DNA from: Lachnospiraceae bacterium UBA7589
GTDB taxonomy: Bacteria; Bacillota; Clostridia; Lachnospirales; Lachnospiraceae
DNA length: 21,362 nt
Assembly: GCA_002476495.1 (NCBI GenBank)
Contig: DLKL01000049.1
Location: forward strand, 1 to 21,362
Direction: 5' to 3'
Positions within the stretch are counted from its first letter, which is position 1. Each line of letters opens with the position of its first letter. The position numbers and the translations under genes are program-made. This document shows, one piece after another, positions 1-6,364 of the stretch. The notes under the pieces were generated by a model. The model had not been told where the DNA came from, made no database searches, and saw nothing but the letters and a program-made list of their open reading frames with translations.

Positions 1-8
1 CAAATTTA

Positions 9-326
9 CTATACCACTACACAGTAACCAAGTCCCATAAACCAGCTGTCTGCCTTTTTATTCCGCTTTACCCAGTTGAATCCACAGGTCTTATAGGTAA
101 ATCCCCATCTTCTCATGGTTTCCAGTCCTTCCCTAAGAAGAGGAAAAGTAGCCCACAAAAACAGTACACAGTCCTCTGCTGCCAGTGTTTCCACCGGAAG
201 CGCCATAATATCTTCCATGCTCATACAAGAATAATGGCAGTCCGCTGATTTTTGCAGGCTGCCTTTCTTTGAATAAGTCTTGAATTGCCAGGGCGGGTCA
301 GCATAGATAATCTGATACTTTCCCAT
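9..326 (-). CDS. MT-A70 family DNA adenine methyltransferase, truncated
   Basis: The protein begins MGKYQIIYADPPWQF, which carries the DPPW catalytic motif (residues 10-13) of MT-A70/beta-class N6-adenine methyltransferases. Later segments such as MSMEDIMALPV, FLWAT and FNWVKRNKK follow the family order. Family members of this phage and ICE type are usually about 170-200 aa, but this frame ends after 105 aa. Similarity is kept as far as WFMGLGY (about residue 101), where relatives continue with an aromatic-Thr-Arg stretch; here there is CVVV and a stop. The ATG directly follows the stop codon of the upstream gene (TAGATG), with AGGTG as its binding site, so it is the last visible gene of the operon. 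The missing C-terminal part suggests a non-functional fragment cut by an insertion, or a frameshift, just at the window edge. Family assignment is strong; activity is doubtful. Confidence 0.75.
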   Translation of the reverse strand: MGKYQIIYADPPWQFKTYSKKGSLQKSADCHYSCMSMEDIMALPVETLAAEDCVLFLWATFPLLREGLETMRRWGFTYKTCGFNWVKRNKKADSWFMGLGYCVVV

Positions 327-695
327 CTACTTCACCTTCTCACCAAACATATCCTTAAAGAGCTTTAATTCGTCCTTGTCCAGAGCCACCTCAAACTCAT
401 AGCAGGTGCCATTTCGGTAAGTCCTGTGTTCCTCTGTCTTAATCTTTCGGGCAAGTCTCAGTAATACATAGCACTCCCTTGACAGTCTCACACTTTTCTT
501 GAATGTGATATTCCCGTTTTCCACTTCCTTCTGCTGCTTGGCAATACGATGCAGAATCACCTTGTTCACATCCTCCACTTCCTCAAGGGATATAAAAACG
601 GATGCCTTTACAGCACCCGTTCTGTCCCATTCCTTATGGAGCTCTTTCATCAGAAACTCCATATTGTCTATAATCTCTTTATTCTGTTTTCCCAT
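327..695 (-). CDS. hypothetical ICE protein, 122 aa
   Basis: I do not recognise this protein. It is a 122-aa, charged, mainly helical sequence without signal peptide or membrane segment. The start at 695 is set by a GGAGG eight bases upstream; a longer frame to 749 would run into the DpnD/PcfM-like gene. The binding site overlaps the stop codon of that preceding gene (TAAGGAGG), so the two are probably translated together. The middle (SLEEVEDVNKVILHRIA, then KSVRLSRECYVLLRLARKI) is Lys/Arg-rich. Placement between a DpnD/PcfM-family gene and a methyltransferase gene fits an accessory tail of the transfer operon, possibly a DNA-modification or anti-restriction set, but that role is inferred from context only. 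Confidence 0.7.
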   Translation of the reverse strand: MGKQNKEIIDNMEFLMKELHKEWDRTGAVKASVFISLEEVEDVNKVILHRIAKQQKEVENGNITFKKSVRLSRECYVLLRLARKIKTEEHRTYRNGTCYEFEVALDKDELKLFKDMFGEKVK

Positions 696-708
696 AGGGT
701 CATCCTCC

Positions 709-891
709 TTATCTTGTCTTTTCCTGCTGCATAGGCTGAAAGTCCACACCCTTCATATCCTCCGCATCCAGAATAATCTTCTGGTCATAATAAAGCTCCA
801 TTGCCTTATCAATGGCTTCTCCAAGAGTTTCTGCCTGAATGGTTTCCACTCTTGCCAGTTCCTCTTTTATTTCTATCTGAAAATCCTGCAT
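709..891 (-). CDS. DpnD/PcfM family protein, 60 aa
   Basis: This is a compact acidic 60-aa protein beginning MQDFQIEIKEELARVETIQAE, followed by a segment like EAIDKAMELYYDQKIILDAED. The pattern (a beta strand ending in EI, then EVEAET-like text, a helix with AI, then IVLDAEDF) is that of the DpnD/PcfM family, named after the DpnD protein of a restriction locus and PcfM of plasmid pCF10. Its biochemical role is not established. The open frame extends upstream to 1080, but those codons overlap the preceding gene; the start at 891 lies one base after that gene's TAG stop and has a GGGG-rich binding site. It is therefore part of the same transcript as the 303-aa gene before it and the 122-aa gene after it. 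Confidence 0.75.
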   Translation of the reverse strand: MQDFQIEIKEELARVETIQAETLGEAIDKAMELYYDQKIILDAEDMKGVDFQPMQQEKTR

Positions 892-892
892 C

Positions 893-1804
893 CTATCGCC
901 CCCTGTGCTTCTCCTTAGTTGTCGAGCCAAAGAATCCCTTGTCATAATCTCCGTCATTGCGTTTACTAAGGAAAGTGTCTCTCTTACCAGTTCCAAACTC
1001 CTCATACATGGCATTGGTTGCTGCTTCTCTGACAGACTCTGAAATCGTCTCATTCTTTGCAAGACTATAATAGGTTTCAAACCTTTCGGTTAGGGAAATC
1101 CGGTACGCATCTATCGTGTCAATCTCCCTCTCCACACCATGTTCCCTGCGTAGTAATGCAAAGTTAATGGTTGAAGGGGTATTTCCAAGATACAACCCAT
1201 GTCCCCATTCAATACCTGTCTCACACAAATCAGAATTTCGGTCTTCTCCCTGGGGATATCTGCAAAAATACTCCACCCCAATACCAACCACAAACTGCCC
1301 GGAGTTGACATCCATAAACAGCATGTTTCTGCCGGAATACTTCTCCATCAGGCGGTAATCGGAGCCATTGAAATTGTGGTAAATCTCTCCCTGCATTAGA
1401 TCTGACTCCAGCTTTTCATAATGCGGCCATTTGGCAATAGCCATGCTTCTGTCTGTGGAAATACCCAGTCTGTACAAAACATCCAGACATTCCTTATCGC
1501 AAAAATCTTCCTCAAACACATTCGTCATGCCATCGTTTAACTTCCCTGCAACAAACATTCTCAGTTCATTAAGGCTTCCACAGAACCTCGCATACATGGT
1601 TTTATTCGGTGAAAAGTATATCTCACAAAATGAGTTATCCTTTTCACTTGCATGATTCAGTTCCGATATAACCTCGGCAACCTCAAAGAAGTTATCACAG
1701 GCATTCGTTACATACTGCTTCACAAAGCTCTCAAAAGAACAGAGAAAGTTCTTCTCTATCCCTTTTTGATTATTGATCACCATAACCATATCTTCTATCT
1801 TCAT
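893..1804 (-). CDS. hypothetical ICE protein, 303 aa
   Basis: I cannot name this 303-aa protein. It looks soluble: no signal peptide and no membrane helix. The first 150 residues are acidic and Cys-containing. The central part has an aromatic/Gly-rich stretch (MEKYSGRNMLFMDVNSG, then FVVGIGVEYFCRYPQGE, then GIEWGHGLYLG) that has the feel of a conserved globular domain of conjugative-transposon proteins. The C-terminus is basic (STTKEKHRGR). The ATG at 1804 has a strong GGAGG six bases upstream. It is the first gene after the NlpC/P60 protein and is separated from it by a hairpin at 1824-1846. A role in transfer or in host-defence evasion is possible from context, but nothing in the sequence proves it. 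Confidence 0.7.
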   Translation of the reverse strand: MKIEDMVMVINNQKGIEKNFLCSFESFVKQYVTNACDNFFEVAEVISELNHASEKDNSFCEIYFSPNKTMYARFCGSLNELRMFVAGKLNDGMTNVFEEDFCDKECLDVLYRLGISTDRSMAIAKWPHYEKLESDLMQGEIYHNFNGSDYRLMEKYSGRNMLFMDVNSGQFVVGIGVEYFCRYPQGEDRNSDLCETGIEWGHGLYLGNTPSTINFALLRREHGVEREIDTIDAYRISLTERFETYYSLAKNETISESVREAATNAMYEEFGTGKRDTFLSKRNDGDYDKGFFGSTTKEKHRGR

Positions 1805-1823
1805 AAGCTACCTCCATCATAAC

Positions 1824-1846
1824 AGGCAGAGCCATAAGCCCTGCCT
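1824..1846 (-). promoter_or_regulatory. intergenic mRNA hairpin
   Basis: The arms AGGCAGAGC and GCCCTGCCT (plus strand) pair over nine positions with one G-U wobble around a five-base loop. It lies between the NlpC/P60 gene stop (1851) and the next gene's binding site. No U-run follows in the direction of transcription, so it is unlikely to be an intrinsic terminator; a role in mRNA processing or stability is more likely. Confidence 0.5.
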
Positions 1847-1850
1847 AATC

Positions 1851-3764
1851 CTAATTTGGTCTACCAATCATTACAATCGCTCCTGTGTTAGGTGGTACAT
1901 CCCGGTAAACCACTCCATACGCTGTACCTCTCGCATCTACCATCTTTCCATTTCTCACATAAATTCCGACATGAGAAATATCAAGATATCCGTCTGTCTC
2001 TTCATAACTGAAGAAAATCAAATCTCCCGGTTGCATATCTTCATACACAGTAGTCTTTCCTGCATTAGCAAGTCCCTGTGCTTCATATCCTGCTGTGGTT
2101 GCTCCCCCATAGCTGATATCAACACCTGCATCAAGCCATGCATAGTAAACAAGGGAACTACAGTCAAAGTGCGTACCACTATGTCTCAAATCCTGACTGT
2201 ATGGATAACCAACTCTGTGTAATGCAAAGTCACACGCATCCTTGGCTGCCCCGTCCGGTATATCATCAAGAACCGCCTGTATCTCTGCCTCAGTGAGAGA
2301 ACATACTCCCGGGTCACCTCCACCGCCTCCCGGACTATATCCAAGAATGGCAAGGTTTTCAGGCGACATAAAATCCACAAGCAAATCCATCTGCTCCTGC
2401 GTAAAACCATATTCATTTGCCATGGTATAACAGGACTTCAATGTTACGTTTACATACAGATAGGTCGTAGTAGTCGTTGTGGTTGTACCATCTTCATTTT
2501 CCACGGTCTCTGTTTCAGAACCGGAAGAAGTCGTATAAGTACACATATCATCTACCACAGATTTTAGCCATCCCCTTGAAGTGTCATTCATAATGGTTGC
2601 TGTATCTCCCACACCATACTTGACCATATATATTGCAAGTATGTCATAGTAGTTACTTGGATTACCTTCTCCCTCATATCCAACATATACAATCTTTCCG
2701 TCATCATATCCGGTATGGTTACTCTTAAGCTCATTCACTTCCCGGTTAAAGTCGGCGACATACGCACTTGCTACGGTTGTAACAGTATCTCCATCTTCAA
2801 GAGGCGGCAAGAATATGGCAAACGGTGAATTGTAGATAGTTCCCACGATTGCCACTACCGGAATCGCTACTACCGACACTAAAAGCACCAGTCCTAACAG
2901 AATCGGCAAAACAAGTTTAGCCACATACTTGGCAACGAACATACCCTTCTGCACAAAAATATCCTTAACCAGCTTCGCTATGCTATCCGTCTGCTCGTCC
3001 TGTGCTTTCATCTTATCCAAAAAGAACTTAATCTTTCTGGAACGGACATTGTTAGTCATGTCCTGCTTATCCATCTTGTAGGCTACTGCTTCCCCGACAA
3101 CTTCCCCGGCTGCAATACCAATCACAGTTCCGACTCCCGGGGAAACCGCCGTACCAGCCGCTGTTGTGGCAACTGTCGTTGCAGTTTTGGCAACAACCTT
3201 GGAGGTTTCTTTCGCAACCTTTTTTGCCGATTCTTTTGCTACCTTTTTACTGCTTTCCTTTGCCACTTTTTTGGCTGTACCCTTTACACCCTTCTTGGCA
3301 ATCTTCTTTCCTGCTTCCACCTTTTTAATCTTTCGTTTCTGCTGATTGATTACCTGCCGCTTAAATAACTCTGCACCTCTTGACGCAGTACCCGTAACAG
3401 GCTTTGAGGCTTCATACATAATCATTGCTGACTGTTGTATTTCCTGACCACCTTCTATCTGGTCTGTCATAACCTTACCGCCTACCATTCCGGCATTACG
3501 AAGGGAAGAGTCCTTCACTTTGATAGACTGCCCGGCTTGCTTCATCTGTTTTCGATACTTGGAAAACATTCCTTCCTTTTGCACCTGATGAACCGTGCTC
3601 TTTCGATACTTGCCATTATCAGCTTTCTTTTTGGTCGGATCTCTGTCTACGGTATAGACATTACTTCCCTTGATAGCTGCCTGCTTTGGTTCATGGGTAT
3701 GAATCTTGGCTTTCTGTTTGGTATGGATTACCATTGGTTTGTCATCGACCTTTTTAATTTTCAA
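1851..3764 (-). CDS. CD1108-family mobile element protein with C-terminal NlpC/P60 peptidase
   Basis: This is a large transfer protein that probably cuts peptidoglycan to open a path for the secretion channel. Domains in order: a basic N-terminal cytoplasmic region; an Ala/Lys repeat at about residues 155-200 with near-tandem KKVAKES units; a Gly/Ala-rich stretch; one long membrane helix at about 281-310; an extracytoplasmic region with a Thr run (about 425-435) and a GGGGG linker (about 478); and an NlpC/P60 domain from about 505 to the end, with the catalytic Cys in DCSSLVYYAW (Cys 534) and His in DISHVGIY (His 597). The open frame reaches a GTG at 3773, but GGAGG lies eight bases before the TTG at 3764, giving MKIKKVDDKPMVIH, so I chose TTG. 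In related ICEs this gene directly follows virB4; here about 5 kb of cargo separates them. Confidence 0.85.
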   Translation of the reverse strand: MKIKKVDDKPMVIHTKQKAKIHTHEPKQAAIKGSNVYTVDRDPTKKKADNGKYRKSTVHQVQKEGMFSKYRKQMKQAGQSIKVKDSSLRNAGMVGGKVMTDQIEGGQEIQQSAMIMYEASKPVTGTASRGAELFKRQVINQQKRKIKKVEAGKKIAKKGVKGTAKKVAKESSKKVAKESAKKVAKETSKVVAKTATTVATTAAGTAVSPGVGTVIGIAAGEVVGEAVAYKMDKQDMTNNVRSRKIKFFLDKMKAQDEQTDSIAKLVKDIFVQKGMFVAKYVAKLVLPILLGLVLLVSVVAIPVVAIVGTIYNSPFAIFLPPLEDGDTVTTVASAYVADFNREVNELKSNHTGYDDGKIVYVGYEGEGNPSNYYDILAIYMVKYGVGDTATIMNDTSRGWLKSVVDDMCTYTTSSGSETETVENEDGTTTTTTTTYLYVNVTLKSCYTMANEYGFTQEQMDLLVDFMSPENLAILGYSPGGGGGDPGVCSLTEAEIQAVLDDIPDGAAKDACDFALHRVGYPYSQDLRHSGTHFDCSSLVYYAWLDAGVDISYGGATTAGYEAQGLANAGKTTVYEDMQPGDLIFFSYEETDGYLDISHVGIYVRNGKMVDARGTAYGVVYRDVPPNTGAIVMIGRPN

Positions 3765-3790
3765 TTTTCTCACCTCCCTCCACTTGGAAA

Positions 3791-3833
3791 ATAAAATAAG
3801 CCGCTAGAGAGCAAAAATTACTCCTTAACGGCT
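3791..3833 (-). terminator. probable rho-independent terminator or attenuator before the CD1108-family gene
   Basis: In the minus-strand transcript AGCCGTTA pairs with TAGCGGCT (eight pairs, one G-U) around a 19-base loop, followed by TATTTTATTTT. It stands after the CPBP protease gene and about 27 bases before the NlpC/P60 gene start, so it could end the cargo transcript or attenuate entry into the transfer genes. The long loop makes it a moderate prediction. Confidence 0.5.
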
Positions 3834-3914
3834 ATGTAAAATCATTCAATATTCAATTATTTAAAGAAACATGAAACTGAAATTTGTTAGTGCGATTGAA
3901 TATCCATTTAATAC

Positions 3915-4802
3915 TCAATCCCTCTTCTTCTTTACACAAATAATGACCGCCATAACAATCATCGGAATCATACTGATAATACCGATATATGCCGGTCCCA
4001 GTATTGCCATATTGGAATAATCAGGTTTTACCAGATATGCAAAAATAGTAAATGCATTGGTAGCACCATGCATAAGAGATGGCAACCAGATGGTCTCTGT
4101 CTTTTCATATACATAATCAAATAATATCCCCATCATAATAGTAGCGACACAGAACACAATCGGACCAAGTACCGGTGCGCCAATATATTCTTTACCATAC
4201 TCATATCCAGCCAAAATCATAATCGGCCAATGCCAAGCCCCCCAAATAGTACCACCTACAATTCGACCCCTAGTAACACCCAGCTTCTTCTTCAAATATG
4301 GATACAGCGCACCTCTCCAACCGACCTCTTCGCCTAATGCAACAAACATATTCATAAATGGTGCAACAGTTACCGCCTGAATGCTAGTAATTAACAAATA
4401 CATTGGCATAGTGATACCTTTTGCTTCAAACTGTTCCAACGCTCCCGCTTCCTCTAAAAGACCTCTTAACGTCATAAATTCAGAGTCAAATGTATCCGGG
4501 AAAATCACAAAAAACAAGACCCCTCCAAGGATACTTAATAACGCCGGCATCCAAAGGGCAAAGAATACATAACGAATTTTCCCTTTTAAATGTGGTACCC
4601 ATCCCATACCTTTTAGTGGGATTCTGGCTATCAGTACTCCAAGAAATGGCATAAACATGGTAATCATCAAGATAACAGCAAACACCATCTGATTTCCATT
4701 ATTGCTAAAAATACTTGCTATCATTTCTAAAATCCAGGCCAACCCAAATGCGACTGCCATGTATATCACAAATTGTTTCTTACTCAAATTAATTGTTTCC
4801 AT
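3915..4802 (-). CDS. CPBP family intramembrane glutamic endopeptidase
   Basis: This is a 295-aa polytopic membrane protein with about seven or eight hydrophobic segments. It carries the CPBP/Abi (Rce1-like) motifs: GEEVGWRG with Glu 158, Glu 159 and Arg 163; WGAWHWP with His 191; and LPSLMHGATNAF with His 245 and Asn 249. These are the expected metal-binding or catalytic residues of the family, which includes prenyl-protein-type proteases and bacteriocin self-immunity proteins. Its ATG overlaps the stop codon of the MerR-like gene (TAATG), so the two are translationally coupled and presumably act in one pathway. The substrate is unknown; an immunity role or cleavage of the neighbouring membrane-bound regulator are both inferences. 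A possible terminator follows at 3791-3833. Confidence 0.88.
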   Translation of the reverse strand: METINLSKKQFVIYMAVAFGLAWILEMIASIFSNNGNQMVFAVILMITMFMPFLGVLIARIPLKGMGWVPHLKGKIRYVFFALWMPALLSILGGVLFFVIFPDTFDSEFMTLRGLLEEAGALEQFEAKGITMPMYLLITSIQAVTVAPFMNMFVALGEEVGWRGALYPYLKKKLGVTRGRIVGGTIWGAWHWPIMILAGYEYGKEYIGAPVLGPIVFCVATIMMGILFDYVYEKTETIWLPSLMHGATNAFTIFAYLVKPDYSNMAILGPAYIGIISMIPMIVMAVIICVKKKRD

Positions 4803-5530
4803 TATGCATCCACCTCTTTTCTATATACTTCCAAACTCCAGATTCTCCTCCTGCAGGTAGGGCAAGTTAGCTTTCGTGTCTTTGGCGTATGATTTCCAAA
4901 GAATGCTTCTAATTTCTTTGGCTGAAATCTGGTATGGCATTCCGGACAGAGATACTCTACCCGCTTGTACCAATAGCCAAACATAATTGCTACACAAATA
5001 GGAATCACTGCCATGACCACAAAAAATGGCAACCAGATTCCTTTTAATATACCAATCACAAAAGTAACAATTTCGACAATTTCTAACGGAATTGCTATGA
5101 TCAGCATTTTTTTGTACATTTTCTTTCGCTTTTCTTTTTCCTCCATAATCGATGATATGTCATGAATTGTTTTTTGCGACCCATCCTTGAAAGAAGCCAA
5201 AGAACTTCTTATGCCTTTAATATTTTCTAATTGTTTCGTTTTTTTCTTGACATCCGCCTGAATATTTTTTTCTTGCTCATCAAGCAAAAGTTCGATTACC
5301 TTTTTTGACTCTTCGGATTCCAATATTTCAGCAATATCTTTTATAGAGATATCCAAATCTCTTAAAAAGCAAATCGTTTCCAATGTGGCAACATCCTCTT
5401 CGGAGAACAGTCTTCGTCCCCCTTCCGTCAAATCTGTTGGCACCAAAATACCTCTTTCATCATAGTATTGAATCGTTCTTACTGAAACGTTGCACTTCTT
5501 TGCAAGCTCTCCTGTTGTGTATAATGACAT
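4802..5530 (-). CDS. MerR family transcriptional regulator with membrane helices and zinc ribbon
   Basis: The N-terminus MSLYTTGELAKKCNVSVRTIQYY is a classical MerR winged helix-turn-helix, with a following wing region (GRRLFSEEDV) and dimerisation helix to about residue 130. Unlike ordinary MerR proteins it then has two hydrophobic segments (about 141-163 and 167-187) and a C-terminal Cys4 element (Cys 195, 198, 223 and 226; CPEC and CPTC) that resembles a zinc ribbon. This suggests a membrane-anchored regulator sensing a membrane or envelope signal. The start at 5530 has GGAGG six bases upstream; a further in-frame start at 5554 lacks one. The stop overlaps the CPBP gene start (TAATG). A long inverted repeat lies just upstream and is the likely operator. 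Confidence 0.88.
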   Translation of the reverse strand: MSLYTTGELAKKCNVSVRTIQYYDERGILVPTDLTEGGRRLFSEEDVATLETICFLRDLDISIKDIAEILESEESKKVIELLLDEQEKNIQADVKKKTKQLENIKGIRSSLASFKDGSQKTIHDISSIMEEKEKRKKMYKKMLIIAIPLEIVEIVTFVIGILKGIWLPFFVVMAVIPICVAIMFGYWYKRVEYLCPECHTRFQPKKLEAFFGNHTPKTRKLTCPTCRRRIWSLEVYRKEVDA

Positions 5531-5552
5531 ATCCTGCCTCCTTTCAAGGTCC

Positions 5553-5601
5553 ATATTAGTACATAACGTAGCGTGACAAGCAATATATCACGCTACGTTA
5601 T
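5553..5601 (-). promoter_or_regulatory. MerR-type promoter and operator dyad
   Basis: A perfect 14-bp inverted repeat occupies 5563-5576 and 5588-5601 with 11 bases between the arms. Each arm contains TAACGTAGCGTGA, itself a near palindrome (ACG-TAG-CGT core), so there may be two operators. For the minus strand a TTGCTT (5578-5583) lies 19 bp from TAATAT (5553-5558), with the left arm inside the spacer; a 19-bp spacer holding the dyad is typical of MerR-controlled promoters. A 17-bp alternative with ACTAAT (5555-5560) also exists. The plus-strand T-run after 5601 could make it a terminator for an opposite transcript, but no plus-strand gene is seen. Confidence 0.6.
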
Positions 5602-5704
5602 TTTTTGATTTTTTCAAATAATCAAATTTTTATATCAAACCAGACAGCGAGAGAAATTCAAATTCACCACCAGCAAATTCAAATTCACCGCGTAGTTGAT
5701 TGAT

Positions 5705-6034
5705 TTATATCAACTGTTCACGGTCTTGTTTATTATATAAAAAACGTCTAACTTCCATGATTTTTTTAGAACCAATACCATCTATTACAACATAATAAAT
5801 AACAAAATTCTTAACATAAATACGATAGTATTTATATTGCCTTTCTTTTACAGAGCGAAATGGTTCAAATGATTCCGCAATAGGTAATCTTTCCATTATC
5901 GCTTTTTCAACTGCATCTAATAAATCATTTGCTGCTTTTTCATTATGCAAAGTTTCTGATATATATATAACTTTTTGTTCTAAATCCTCGTAAAATAAAG
6001 GTAAATACCTTAATTCATACTGTGTATCAGCCAT
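5705..6034 (-). CDS. RelE/ParE superfamily toxin
   Basis: This 109-aa basic protein (YELRYLPLFYEDLEQKVIYI, then NEKAANDLLDAVEKAI, then YYRIYVKNFVIYYVV and MEVRRFLYNKQD) has the order of helices and C-terminal beta strands of RelE/ParE-type toxins, which either cut mRNA at the ribosome or poison gyrase. Its start overlaps the end of the antitoxin gene by eight bases, the usual coupling of type II modules. The C-terminal Arg-Arg-Phe-Leu-Tyr region is where the active residues normally lie. Whether it is an mRNase or a ParE-like toxin cannot be told from sequence alone. It probably stabilises the ICE or its cargo island. Confidence 0.85.
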   Translation of the reverse strand: MADTQYELRYLPLFYEDLEQKVIYISETLHNEKAANDLLDAVEKAIMERLPIAESFEPFRSVKERQYKYYRIYVKNFVIYYVVIDGIGSKKIMEVRRFLYNKQDREQLI

Positions 6035-6284
6035 TTACCCTCCTTCGAAGATTTGAAAAAACTTCTTCATGTGTATATCTTTTTTCATTCTCTGATGCGT
6101 ATCTGTCCGCCTCATCCAATGCAGCCTCAACACCATCTGTAAGTCTCGAGTACGCCTCTAAGCTTAATACAACCATTGCACCATATCCATTCTTTGTTAA
6201 AAATACCGGTTCTCCTCCTCCAACCGCTTTTTCAATATCAGGAAATTTATTTCTCAAGTCCGAAACTGGTCTTATCTGTATCAT
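6027..6284 (-). CDS. Phd/YefM family antitoxin
   Basis: This is an 85-aa protein starting MIQIRPVSDLRNKFPDIEKA with the Phd/YefM fold signature: an N-terminal DNA-binding dimer domain followed by GEPVFLTKNGYGAMVVLSLEAY. The acidic C-terminus (ALDEADRYASENEK) would wrap and neutralise the toxin encoded next. The start at 6284 has GGAGG five bases upstream; the frame is open to 6302 but without a better site. It is the first gene of a two-gene operon with its own strong promoter at 6333-6361. Family members repress their own promoter, often with the toxin as co-repressor, and that is expected here. Confidence 0.9.
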   Translation of the reverse strand: MIQIRPVSDLRNKFPDIEKAVGGGEPVFLTKNGYGAMVVLSLEAYSRLTDGVEAALDEADRYASENEKRYTHEEVFSNLRRRVNG

Positions 6285-6332
6285 AGCAACCTCCTTATCC
6301 AAATTCTATCATAATTTTATCTTGCTTAATTA

Positions 6333-6361
6333 ATTATAACCCTTATTTCTCTTTTTATCAA
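6333..6361 (-). promoter_or_regulatory. sigma-A promoter of the toxin-antitoxin operon
   Basis: On the minus strand, TTGATA (6356-6361) and TATAAT (6333-6338) are separated by exactly 17 bp. The -35 box lies just past the integrase stop codon. Downstream, between promoter and start, are a TTAATTAA palindrome (6326-6333) and an ATAATT/AATTAT inverted repeat (6311-6337), plausible sites for antitoxin autorepression. Confidence 0.75.
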
Positions 6362-6364
6362 TCA

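Noticed and set aside
499..918. Plus-strand open frame of about 139 codons
   Set aside because: It overlaps three supported minus-strand genes, lacks a binding site and has a composition typical of the complement of coding DNA.
892..1080. Upstream extension of the DpnD/PcfM-like gene to 1080
   Set aside because: These codons overlap the 303-aa gene in another frame, and family similarity starts only at the ATG at 891.
3165..3315. Lys/Ala repeat in the CD1108-family gene as a separate DNA repeat element
   Set aside because: The repetition (KKVAKES units) is in frame and belongs to the protein; the DNA copies are imperfect.
3849..3903. ATATTCAAT/ATTGAATAT inverted repeat after the CPBP gene as an island end
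   Set aside because: Nine AT-rich bases with a 37-base gap can occur by chance, and no matching repeat is seen near the other edge at 8.8 kb.
5654..5689. Two copies of AAATTCAAATTCACC, 21 bp apart
   Set aside because: The copies are exact but low in complexity and only two in number, located after the toxin gene; no function can be supported.
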